The notes beneath the pieces were generated by a model that was given only the letters and a program-made list of their open reading frames with translations, was not told the DNA's origin and ran no database searches. Positions 29,308 through 35,210 of a DNA stretch of 35,210 nt are shown here, one piece after another. The stretch covers positions 1 through 35,210 of IMG/VR virus record IMGVR_UViG_3300005607_000032; one strand, 5' to 3'. Position numbers and translations under genes: made by a program. The first letter of the stretch is position 1. The number at the start of each line of letters is the position of its first letter. Source of the stretch: a virus.

Positions 29308-32083
29308 GGCGATTGAAGGCGCGGCGATGCTTGGCGGCGCTGTTGTGCTGGGTGCGGCCGCATTTCTTGATCCCGCGCTTGTAGCCACTGGCTGGTGGGA
29401 AAAAGCGATGGCGTCGCTCGTCATGGGCGGCATCTCCATGGAAGCTGGCGCGATTGCAGAGGCGCTCACGCAGAACCGCGGCATGAATATCACCACGCGC
29501 CAGCCTGCTTCCTTCCGGCAGATCGTCTATGGCGAGCAGCGCGTGGGCGGTGTTGTGGTCTATCGCAGCACCACTGGAAGCCATCATGACCAATACAACT
29601 ATGTCATCGTTCTTGCTGGGCACCAGATTGACAGCATAGTCAATTTATATCTCGATGGGCGACAAGTATTTTGGCAGCAAGGCAGTGTTGGCAATGTAAC
29701 GCGCAACGGTGTGAACTTCGGCGGAAGCGCCGATGGCAACGACCATATCGGTCCGAACGGACAGCACTACAATTTCGGCACTCTTGTCTACTGCGAAGCG
29801 CGATTTGGCGACCAGGCGTCCGGGGACGTGATCGGCGGACTCACTGCGAATGATCCGAACTGGGCTGCATCGTCGCAAGGTTCTCCGTATCTTGGTGGCT
29901 GCGCTTATGTATATCTCAAAGTTGAGCACGATAACACGATGTTCCCGGGTGAGCCGGAAATTCGCTTTACTATACGCGGGAAAAACAACATTTATGATCC
30001 GCGCACGGGCACAACAGGATACAGCAGTAATTGGGCACTATGTGTTGCCGATGTTCTTACTGATACGGAATTCGGGCTGGGCGATACGGGCAGCGTGAAC
30101 CAGGCACAATTGATCGCGGCTGCGAATGTGTGCGATGAGCAGGTGCAGCTTGCCAGCGGTCAGACCGAAGCGAGATACGCGCTGCACTACCACTACGACA
30201 CTTCGGTTGCTCCCGGAGATGTGTTGCAGCAGATGATGTCGGCGGCCGCCGGACGCCTGAGCCGTATTGGAGGCGAGTGGTACATCTGGCCAGCATATTG
30301 GCAGGGGCCATCCTTCGCATTTAATCAGGATGCACTGGTAGACAAAATCTCGTGGATGCCAAAGCGTGCGTTCTCTGAGCTTTTCAATCGCGTCACAGGC
30401 ACCTATATTGCGCCAAATTTCCCGTATAACATCGCTGGCAACTTATACGACAGCAATGGATGGTATGCAGGCCAGATACAGAACAATTTTCCCTTTGCTT
30501 TCCAGCCTACAAATTATCCGCAGTACGCGTGCGATACGCTGCACGGCTATGCCGCGGACCAATATCTCGCGGAAGATGGCGGCATTCCTCTGCCGAAAGA
30601 GATCACGCAGAGCTGCGTGCTGTCGGTATCTCAGGCGCAGCGTTGCGCAAAGATTTACCTGATGCGCAATCGGCAGCAGGGCCGGGGAACATTACCAATG
30701 TCGCTGCTTGGCTGGCAGGCCCAGCCTACGGATGTGATTGCTTTCAGCTTTCCCGTCATGGGTTGGAATAGCAAAGTGTTGGAGGTTGACGCTGTACGCT
30801 TCAAGGCTGATAAGCAAGGTGAGAATTCTTCGCCACGACTCTACGTTGAGTTGGACGTAATCGAGACGGATCCATCCGTCTATGAATGGTCCGCTGCGGA
30901 AGAGCTTACCGTCTACGACGTTCCTGCGTCGCCGCAGCAGGCCCCTTACACTCCAGCTCCGCCAACAAATATGACGCTTGATTCTGGCGCGGACACAGCG
31001 CTGGTGAGTGTGGATGGAATTGTTACGCCGCGTGTGTTGGTAAGCTGGACGGCACCGCTCGATGTGCTCGTTACGCAGATACAGATTCAGTACCGTCCAA
31101 GCGGAACAACCACCTGGGTTGATGCGGGGCAGGCTGACGTAGCCAATTTTCAGGCATACGTGTCTGGTGGACTGATAGCGAACCAGAATTACGATTTTCG
31201 TATTCGCTCTCTGCGCGCGAACGGAGCAGCGTCCGTTTGGGTTGAAATTGATGGCTACAAAGTAAGCACTATAGCTTCTGATATTGCGTCCTCTACGATG
31301 TTCAACGGGCTTGGCTGGACCGTCGTACAAGGCGTCATCATCAACTACACATTTACGAATAGCAGCGTGCAATTCACATGGGACGCACAAAGCCTGCTGC
31401 TGGCCGATGGAACGAGTATCAATCTACCAGCCGGCTCGCTTTCCTACACGGACCTTTCGCCATCCACGACTTACTACACTTACTGGTGTGAAGGTCTGAC
31501 CATGACGAGGCAGGGCCTCGTGACTCACGTATTCCCGAATCTTTTCGTCACGAATCCTGACCCGCCGCCAACGTCTCCGAACGCAACAATGGCAGCGCAG
31601 ATGGCCCTGGATGGCCGCGTACCCATCGGTGTAATTTCCTTCACTACGCTCGCTTCTTCAAATTCAGGAAGCGGCAGCGGGACCGGCGGAGGTGGAAACG
31701 TCTGCCCCGAGGCTGCTGAGCGCGTGGACGTGCGCGGGAAAGGCGCTACGCTCGCGGGGGATGTACTGCCCGGCGATTATTTGCGCGGCTATTCGTTCAG
31801 GACGGGCATGGATGTCTATCGCAGGGTCATTCAAGTCCGCAGGGTCTCCTGCTCAACCTGGCGCATCGTGGACGGGCATCGTGTCAGTCCGTGCGAGCCG
31901 GTCTATCAAAATGGAAAATGGATTCCGGCCTATCGGGCGGACGGTGCAAAGCTTGACACGATGGCTGGGATAAAGATTTTTATCTCCATCGAGTCAGACG
32001 AATATGATGAACAGAATTTCTGGCTCGTGGATGGTCCTCCGCTTCTGATTCACAACTACAACATCATGCCTAACCCCTGCTGA
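29300..32083 (+). CDS. Tail tip attachment protein (J-like) with C-terminal Hint domain
   Basis: The protein has 927 residues. A membrane-active-looking N-terminus (residues 1-60) precedes 'PASFRQIVYGEQRVGGVVVY', 'ADVLTDTEFGLG' and 'SAAAGRLSRIGGEWYIWPAY', all tip-attachment features. A fibronectin-type-III-like stretch follows ('VLVSWTAPLDVLVTQIQIQY'). After a Gly/Ser linker, Cys802 opens a 126-residue domain with 'GDYLRGYSFRTG', 'STWRIVDGHRVSPCEPVY' and an end 'FWLVDGPPLLIHNYNIMPNP' plus Cys927. The Cys start, the mid-domain His and the His918-Asn919 pair near the end are the marks of Hint (hedgehog/intein-like) domains. It may cleave or attach the tip protein to a partner. Confidence 0.85.
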   Translation: MSKAIEGAAMLGGAVVLGAAAFLDPALVATGWWEKAMASLVMGGISMEAGAIAEALTQNRGMNITTRQPASFRQIVYGEQRVGGVVVYRSTTGSHHDQYNYVIVLAGHQIDSIVNLYLDGRQVFWQQGSVGNVTRNGVNFGGSADGNDHIGPNGQHYNFGTLVYCEARFGDQASGDVIGGLTANDPNWAASSQGSPYLGGCAYVYLKVEHDNTMFPGEPEIRFTIRGKNNIYDPRTGTTGYSSNWALCVADVLTDTEFGLGDTGSVNQAQLIAAANVCDEQVQLASGQTEARYALHYHYDTSVAPGDVLQQMMSAAAGRLSRIGGEWYIWPAYWQGPSFAFNQDALVDKISWMPKRAFSELFNRVTGTYIAPNFPYNIAGNLYDSNGWYAGQIQNNFPFAFQPTNYPQYACDTLHGYAADQYLAEDGGIPLPKEITQSCVLSVSQAQRCAKIYLMRNRQQGRGTLPMSLLGWQAQPTDVIAFSFPVMGWNSKVLEVDAVRFKADKQGENSSPRLYVELDVIETDPSVYEWSAAEELTVYDVPASPQQAPYTPAPPTNMTLDSGADTALVSVDGIVTPRVLVSWTAPLDVLVTQIQIQYRPSGTTTWVDAGQADVANFQAYVSGGLIANQNYDFRIRSLRANGAASVWVEIDGYKVSTIASDIASSTMFNGLGWTVVQGVIINYTFTNSSVQFTWDAQSLLLADGTSINLPAGSLSYTDLSPSTTYYTYWCEGLTMTRQGLVTHVFPNLFVTNPDPPPTSPNATMAAQMALDGRVPIGVISFTTLASSNSGSGSGTGGGGNVCPEAAERVDVRGKGATLAGDVLPGDYLRGYSFRTGMDVYRRVIQVRRVSCSTWRIVDGHRVSPCEPVYQNGKWIPAYRADGAKLDTMAGIKIFISIESDEYDEQNFWLVDGPPLLIHNYNIMPNPC

Positions 32084-32097
32084 GTGGAGCTAAAAAA

Positions 32098-32436
32098 ATG
32101 CAGCCCCGATGGATTTTGTCACAGTTCTATCGCGATTCAGCCAATCGCCTGGTGCCTGTCGTCGCGGATTATGGTGGGAACTATCTTGTCCCCACGAATC
32201 CTGCAGCCGACAGCGGGTCCGCTTTGGTTTTGATCAACATTGATTCACACCAGATTGACGCAGCAAAGCAGGACCCGCGTCTGGTTGTGTGTCCTTTGGT
32301 CTTCGATCCTTCGCCAGCGCCAGCCGCCGTCATCTCTGCCTATGCTTCTATGGGAGCCGTAAGTGGGATGAGCATGGGTGCGCTGCTTGCAACCCTTGCC
32401 GCTGCCGAGCCAGTGTTTGGCGTGCAATATCTGTAG
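32098..32436 (+). CDS. Small unknown protein, last gene of the tail operon
   Basis: The protein has 112 residues from ATG 32098, 14 bases after the tip gene stop, with GGAG upstream. The first half has mixed beta strands ('NRLVPVVADYGGNYLVP' then 'SALVLINIDSHQID'). The end is Ala/Met-rich and hydrophobic ('AYASMGAVSGMSMGALLATL'), possibly a membrane or surface-buried helix. I do not recognise it. It is followed by the strong terminator. Confidence 0.6.
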   Translation: MQPRWILSQFYRDSANRLVPVVADYGGNYLVPTNPAADSGSALVLINIDSHQIDAAKQDPRLVVCPLVFDPSPAPAAVISAYASMGAVSGMSMGALLATLAAAEPVFGVQYL

Positions 32437-32456
32437 CAGTTCTGGGTTACACAAAA

Positions 32457-32491
32457 GGGCCGACGGATTCAATTCCGTCGGCCCCTTTTTT
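32457..32491. terminator. Strong bidirectional terminator between convergent operons
   Basis: GGGCCGACGGA (32457-32467) pairs with TCCGTCGGCCC (32474-32484), an 11-bp stem with a 6-base loop. AAAA lies on the left and TTTTTT on the right, so it works for both strands. It lies between the plus-strand tail operon and the minus-strand genes. Confidence 0.88.
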
Positions 32492-32499
32492 CTGTTTGG

Positions 32500-32703
32500 C
32501 TAGTCTTTTCGCTTTGGACAAAGTGGTCTGTGCTTCACCATCTCGCGAACGCCAAATTCTTTTCCGCACCATTCGCATGGAGTCAGTTTGGCAGGACGTC
32601 CTCCCTTGTGCTCTTTGCGCCTGGCGACCATGCGGCGTCCATGTTCGCTCATCCATGCGTCATCAGGGATGGTCGTGAGGTCCCAATTTTTGTGGTATTT
32701 CAT
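32500..32703 (-). CDS. Zinc-finger protein
   Basis: The protein has 67 residues on the minus strand. The C-terminus has CEWCGKEFGVREMVKHRPLC, a CxxC...HxxxxC zinc knuckle; the preceding region is basic ('RRMVARRKEHKGGRPAK'). This looks like a nucleic-acid-binding protein of a kind seen in many phages. It is the last gene of the minus-strand group, next to the bidirectional terminator. Confidence 0.65.
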   Translation of the reverse strand: MKYHKNWDLTTIPDDAWMSEHGRRMVARRKEHKGGRPAKLTPCEWCGKEFGVREMVKHRPLCPKRKD

Positions 32704-32786
32704 GGCTGGTAAGTAGCGGGGTTACGTACCCGCCCCTGCTACCACGCAGGACGCTCTGCTTACGCTAGAGTGACGCACGGCAGAGG

Positions 32787-32987
32787 TTAAGAATGCGGAT
32801 ACGCAGCTAGTTCATCGAGTCCCAACTGTTTCGCTTGATGCGCTTTCGCTGCTGGCACGGGAATGGATGAATCAAAGGTTATCCGGAGATTTCCTTTTTC
32901 AGTTTCATCCCACTCGATCACGCGCGGGTTGACATTGCAGTGATATTCACGCAGTGATGTAGGTTTTACAAAGATTGTCTTTTTCAT
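32787..32987 (-). CDS. Small unknown protein
   Basis: The protein has 66 residues on the minus strand, with CAGGAAA directly before the start and a second AGGAGA further up. It has a single possible beta-rich domain ('RVIEWDETEKGNLRITFDSS') and an Ala-rich end. I do not recognise it. Two hairpins (33004-33041) lie in its 5' leader. Confidence 0.55.
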   Translation of the reverse strand: MKKTIFVKPTSLREYHCNVNPRVIEWDETEKGNLRITFDSSIPVPAAKAHQAKQLGLDELAAYPHS

Positions 32988-33003
32988 TTTCCTGTATTCT
33001 CCT

Positions 33004-33041
33004 GCCGCTGGTAGCGGCTGCCGGAGATTTCGCGCTCCGGC
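33004..33041 (-). promoter_or_regulatory. Twin hairpins in the leader of the 32787-32987 gene
   Basis: GCCGCT/AGCGGC (33004-33009/33013-33018) and GCCGGAG/CTCCGGC (33020-33026/33035-33041) are exact and lie side by side between two minus-strand genes. No T-run follows on the minus strand, so they are not a simple terminator. They could protect or process the mRNA. Confidence 0.4.
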
Positions 33042-33053
33042 TCCGCGATGAAA

Positions 33054-33245
33054 CTACTTATTGTCTTCGAGATGGCTGATGCGATGTTCGTGGACCTCGG
33101 CAACACGTGCCAAGCGTGCGATGCTCACCATCATGTCATCCATCAGGATGCGCATTCTGTTGATGTCGTGAGTCAGCGACTCGACGCTCAATGTCAGCGA
33201 TTCGTGTCTTTCCGTCAAGCGCTCCAACCGCTCATCAATTGTCAT
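33054..33245 (-). CDS. Small coiled-coil protein
   Basis: The protein has 63 residues on the minus strand, with a strong GAGGAGAAGAAA before the start. The whole protein is a heptad-patterned helix ('LTLSVESLTHDINRMRILMD' then 'DMMVSIARLARVAEVHEHRI'). Function unknown; small helical proteins of this kind are common in early operons. A promoter-like sequence lies upstream (33283-33312). Confidence 0.62.
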   Translation of the reverse strand: MTIDERLERLTERHESLTLSVESLTHDINRMRILMDDMMVSIARLARVAEVHEHRISHLEDNK

Positions 33246-33282
33246 TTTCTTCTCCTCTATGAGGCTGGTTGCCTCTGTTCTC

Positions 33283-33312
33283 TATATTCCCAAACATCTA
33301 GTTATTTGTCAA
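33283..33312 (-). promoter_or_regulatory. Promoter-like sequence for the minus-strand operon
   Basis: On the minus strand, TTGACA (plus-strand 33307-33312) is a perfect -35. About 17-20 bases downstream lies GAATATAGA, a weak -10. The downstream gene is the 33054-33245 coiled coil, about 40 bases further on. Confidence 0.5.
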
Positions 33313-33321
33313 TAGAAAAAT

Positions 33322-33513
33322 TCAGGAAATTTTTATGCCTTGCTCCAGCATCTGGGCAATCGCAAGCTGGATCAGGCTGTTTCGTGTGATTCCCTTCTTT
33401 TCCGCGAGCTGGTCCAGGGCCTCCATTTGTTTTAGCTGCAACCGAATGCTGAAGGCCCGGGACTCTGGCTTTTTTCGCTTCTTTTGGTGGGTAGCTTTTC
33501 TCATCCCTTGCAT
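33322..33513 (-). CDS. Ribbon-helix-helix (CopG-like) protein
   Basis: The protein has 63 residues on the minus strand. The basic N-terminus ('ATHQKKRKKPESR') precedes 'AFSIRLQLKQMEALDQLAEK', a ribbon strand, then 'KGITRNSLIQLAIAQMLEQG', the RHH helix pair. RHH dimers bind operators with the beta strand. The start could be at 33513 or 33504; a longer in-frame start at 33546 is less likely. Possibly a regulator of its own operon. Confidence 0.65.
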   Translation of the reverse strand: MQGMRKATHQKKRKKPESRAFSIRLQLKQMEALDQLAEKKGITRNSLIQLAIAQMLEQGIKIS

Positions 33514-33605
33514 TTTCACGTCATAATGGACTGTTTTGCAACACAAAAATCATCTCTTTTCTTCAAATTAGGTTACAAATAATACCGATTGTGTTACAAA
33601 CATGG

Positions 33606-33818
33606 TTAGCCGCGTTTTTCCTGCGCTATGCCTTCCATGTCGGCAACGCGGGAAAGGCAATAACGCAAGGTGTTGGTGCGGTCAAGGCCGAGCTTCTCGG
33701 CCAGTTTGTCAAGCCGGCGCAGTTGTGCAGGAGTGAGATTGAGAGGCACGCGTTTCAGGGCCATGGATTGGATGCTATAGCGTTTATCATGAACACTTTG
33801 GGCGCTTTTTATGTGCAT
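33606..33818 (-). CDS. Second ribbon-helix-helix protein
   Basis: The protein has 70 residues on the minus strand if started at 33818, or 52 from the internal ATG at 33764. 'RVPLNLTPAQLRRLDKLAEKL' provides the ribbon and first helix, and 'GLDRTNTLRYCLSRVADM' the second. It looks like a CopG/Arc-type DNA-binding protein. Its upstream start codon overlaps the perfect inverted repeat at 33808-33843, which argues for autoregulation. Divergent from the integrase gene. Confidence 0.62.
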   Translation of the reverse strand: MHIKSAQSVHDKRYSIQSMALKRVPLNLTPAQLRRLDKLAEKLGLDRTNTLRYCLSRVADMEGIAQEKRG

Positions 33819-33843
33819 AATAGGAACTCAATATGCACATAAA
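33808..33843. promoter_or_regulatory. Perfect 12-bp inverted repeat between RHH and integrase genes (operator)
   Basis: TTTATGTGCATA (33808-33819) and TATGCACATAAA (33832-33843) are exact inverted arms with a 12-base spacer. It sits in the divergent region between the minus-strand RHH gene and the plus-strand integrase, at a place suited to control both. It overlaps the upstream ATG of the RHH gene. Confidence 0.6.
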
Positions 33844-33878
33844 ATCCACAACTTTGTCGCAGAAAAGAGCATGTCAAT

Positions 33879-35063
33879 ATGACGAAAGTTACTGACACAT
33901 TCCATTTTGGGAATGTAAGTTGTGCGAAGAACCACACGGCTGGACATCAAAACTGTTCAGCGTGTGCAGAGTCGAACAACATGCTGACCGTAGTGGATGC
34001 TGATTTTTCTGTTCTGACGTTTTCGGAAGTGGTGCCGCTGTGGAGACAGCTTCGTAAGCAGCGGCCAAGCCTTAAGCAATATACGCATGCAGCTACCGAT
34101 GGATATCTGCGTGGGCTGGAGCTTTTCTTTGGAAGCATTCGACTATCTGAGATTACGGCAGGTCATCTGCGCGAGTACCAGATCGCGCGCGGTAGCAATC
34201 GCATGATAGTGGATGGCGTCGAAACGCACCCCTGGAGCCGTGCGGCAAGCAACTCCTATATTAACCATGAGCTGAGTGTCCTGGGGCAGATATTGAAGCA
34301 CGCAAAACTATGGGCGAAGATTCGGCCTTACTACAATCCGTTGCCTGTGCCGAAGTGGTCTCCGCGCGAAGTGCTTTCGGAAGATGAAGAGGAATCACTG
34401 TTCCGTATCGCTGCCGGCGATCCGGAGATTGCGCTGGTTTACTGGGTTGCCTGCATCACGAACAACACAACTGCCGCAGGATGCGAGCTGCGCGGCCTGC
34501 GTCTCAGGCATATCTTTCTGCGTGAGCCTGTTTTCGATAAATGGGGCAATGATCTCAATCCATCCGAGATTTACATTCCTTCCGACGCGGTGAAGAATGA
34601 GAGTCGCCCACGAAAAATTGCATTGAACACCACGGCAAAATGGGCAATCGAGCAGTGCTATCAGCGTGCGCTTCGCCTGGGCGCATGCCAGCCCGATCAC
34701 TATCTCTTCCCTTTTCGGGTCAAGCGGAACCAATACGATCCAACACGGCGCGCCTCGAAATGGTGGCTACGCAATAGCTGGAACAAGCTGCGCGCGAAGA
34801 CCGGCTTCCGCAATCTGAATCCACATGATCTGAGGCATCTGTGCATTACGAGGATGCTGGAAAATGGAGTGGATCCAGAGACGGTGCGCGCGATTGCGGG
34901 ACATGTAACAGATGAGATGATGCATTACTATTCGCACATTCGTCGGCAGGCAAAATATGCCGCTGTGATGGCGATAGATCCACGCGCAAAAAAGCCAGTG
35001 CAATCTGTGCGGCCGCTATCGCTGCAACGCTTCGCAGTCATGCATGGGAATCAACAAAGTTAA
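33879..35063 (+). CDS. Tyrosine integrase
   Basis: The protein has 394 residues from ATG 33879. It catalyses site-specific recombination between attP and the tRNA-Arg attB. The N-terminal core-binding part is at about 40-160 ('YTHAATDGYLRGLELFFGS'). The catalytic part shows 'DAVKN' with Lys239, 'PHDLRH' with His316 and Arg319, 'IAGH' with His342, and 'HYYSH', with Tyr351 the likely nucleophile. At the place of box I ('NTTAAGCELRGLR') the usual Arg is not in its standard position; Arg205, two residues after the conserved Glu, may serve. The first 35 residues are Cys/His-rich ('SCAKNHTAGHQNCSACA'). Confidence 0.93.
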   Translation: MTKVTDTFHFGNVSCAKNHTAGHQNCSACAESNNMLTVVDADFSVLTFSEVVPLWRQLRKQRPSLKQYTHAATDGYLRGLELFFGSIRLSEITAGHLREYQIARGSNRMIVDGVETHPWSRAASNSYINHELSVLGQILKHAKLWAKIRPYYNPLPVPKWSPREVLSEDEEESLFRIAAGDPEIALVYWVACITNNTTAAGCELRGLRLRHIFLREPVFDKWGNDLNPSEIYIPSDAVKNESRPRKIALNTTAKWAIEQCYQRALRLGACQPDHYLFPFRVKRNQYDPTRRASKWWLRNSWNKLRAKTGFRNLNPHDLRHLCITRMLENGVDPETVRAIAGHVTDEMMHYYSHIRRQAKYAAVMAIDPRAKKPVQSVRPLSLQRFAVMHGNQQS

Positions 35064-35195
35064 TCTGTTGAAAACTTTTTCTTGACATCGTTCATCCGGT
35101 GGTCTAACGTCACAACAGTTTCAATTTGCGACGAACGTTCTTTCGTCTGCAATGGATGAGACAGATTCGGCCAACCGCCGAAATTCTGTAACCCA
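35064..35195 (+). other. Right-end phage attachment flank
   Basis: No gene is visible between the integrase stop and the attR core. The stretch holds the promoter at 35082, and an inverted repeat GACGAA/TTCGTC (35130-35135/35142-35147) around AACGTT, which could be an integrase arm site. It is on the phage side of the core. Confidence 0.5.
35082..35110 (+). promoter_or_regulatory. Consensus-like promoter reading across the attachment site
   Basis: TTGACA (35082-35087), a 17-base spacer and TAACGT (35105-35110) form a sigma70-like promoter pointing at attR. In the circular phage genome it would drive the operon that starts at 89; in the prophage it faces host DNA and the displaced 3' part of the tRNA. 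Confidence 0.55.
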
Positions 35196-35210
35196 CGGCC
35201 TTCTAAGCCG
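35196..35210. repeat. attR core (direct repeat with 1-15)
   Basis: Identical to bases 1-15. Preceded by ACCCA, which provides one further base matching the anticodon stem. Host DNA, starting with the original tRNA 3' part, should continue right of the window. Confidence 0.88.

Noticed and set aside
32500-33818. Classical CI/Cro repressor pair
   Set aside because: The minus-strand genes show RHH, coiled-coil and zinc-finger patterns but no lambda-type HTH or S24 peptidase domain.

Overview
This window looks like one complete integrated temperate siphophage (HK97-type head, long non-contractile tail), cut almost exactly from attachment site to attachment site. The first 15 bases are repeated as the last 15 bases. 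The left copy continues into the 3' half of a tRNA-Arg(UCU) gene, so the element sits in the anticodon arm of a host argU-like tRNA and its left end restores that tRNA. A tyrosine integrase lies next to the right end. GC content is moderate (roughly low 50s % by eye). Secreted and Zn-ribbon proteins with an 'EIPDAP'-like style and the integrase motif style suggest an acidobacterial host (Terriglobales-like). That host assignment is an impression from sequence style, not a search result.

Layout. (1) 1-7.6 kb, plus strand, early/replication region. It holds tightly overlapping small genes (several small zinc-ribbon proteins, a secreted protein, a 'replication terminator'-type protein and a DUF2303/YfdQ-like protein). 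These are followed by a roughly 440-bp gene-free stretch rich in exact inverted repeats that reads like a structured RNA. Then come an SPPY-type DNA methyltransferase, a Zn-ribbon/Fis-type HTH protein, a DUF5131 (Gp37/Gp68) protein, a DUF4326 remnant, an HTH replication-initiator-like protein carrying iteron-like DNA repeats inside its gene, and a degenerate receiver-domain protein. (2) 7.8-10.1 kb: an unknown protein, a zinc ribbon, and a lysis group (coiled-coil/membrane XhlA-like protein, GNIR-type muramidase-like protein, small membrane protein) with small unknowns. (3) 10.1-17 kb: HNH nuclease, P27-type small terminase, large terminase, HK97 portal, prohead protease with an odd Cys-rich tail, major capsid protein and a terminator. 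(4) 17-21.8 kb: head-tail connector proteins, tail tube, tail chaperone pair in a frameshift arrangement, then a two-gene exported-protein cassette with its own terminator (a moron), then the HK97 gp10-like protein displaced behind it. (5) 21.8-32.4 kb: tape measure, an SGNH-esterase tail fibre with 207-bp tandem repeats, a second adhesin-like protein, distal tail/tip proteins, a peptidase-like protein, and a large J-like tip protein ending in a Hint (intein-like) domain, closed by a strong bidirectional terminator. (6) 32.5-33.8 kb, minus strand: small lysogeny-side genes including two ribbon-helix-helix proteins. (7) 33.9-35.1 kb: integrase, then a consensus-like promoter pointing at attR.

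How it fits together. After excision and circularisation, the promoter at about 35.08 kb would read across attP into the genes at the left end, whereas in the prophage it points into the host. Replication would be started by the HTH protein at an origin inside its own gene, as in lambdoid O genes. Packaging, capsid, connector and tail modules follow the usual HK97-like order, apart from the moron insertion and the early placement of the fibre genes behind the tape measure. No CI-like repressor is evident, so the RHH proteins and the perfect 12-bp inverted repeat at 33808-33843 are the best candidates for the lysogeny switch.
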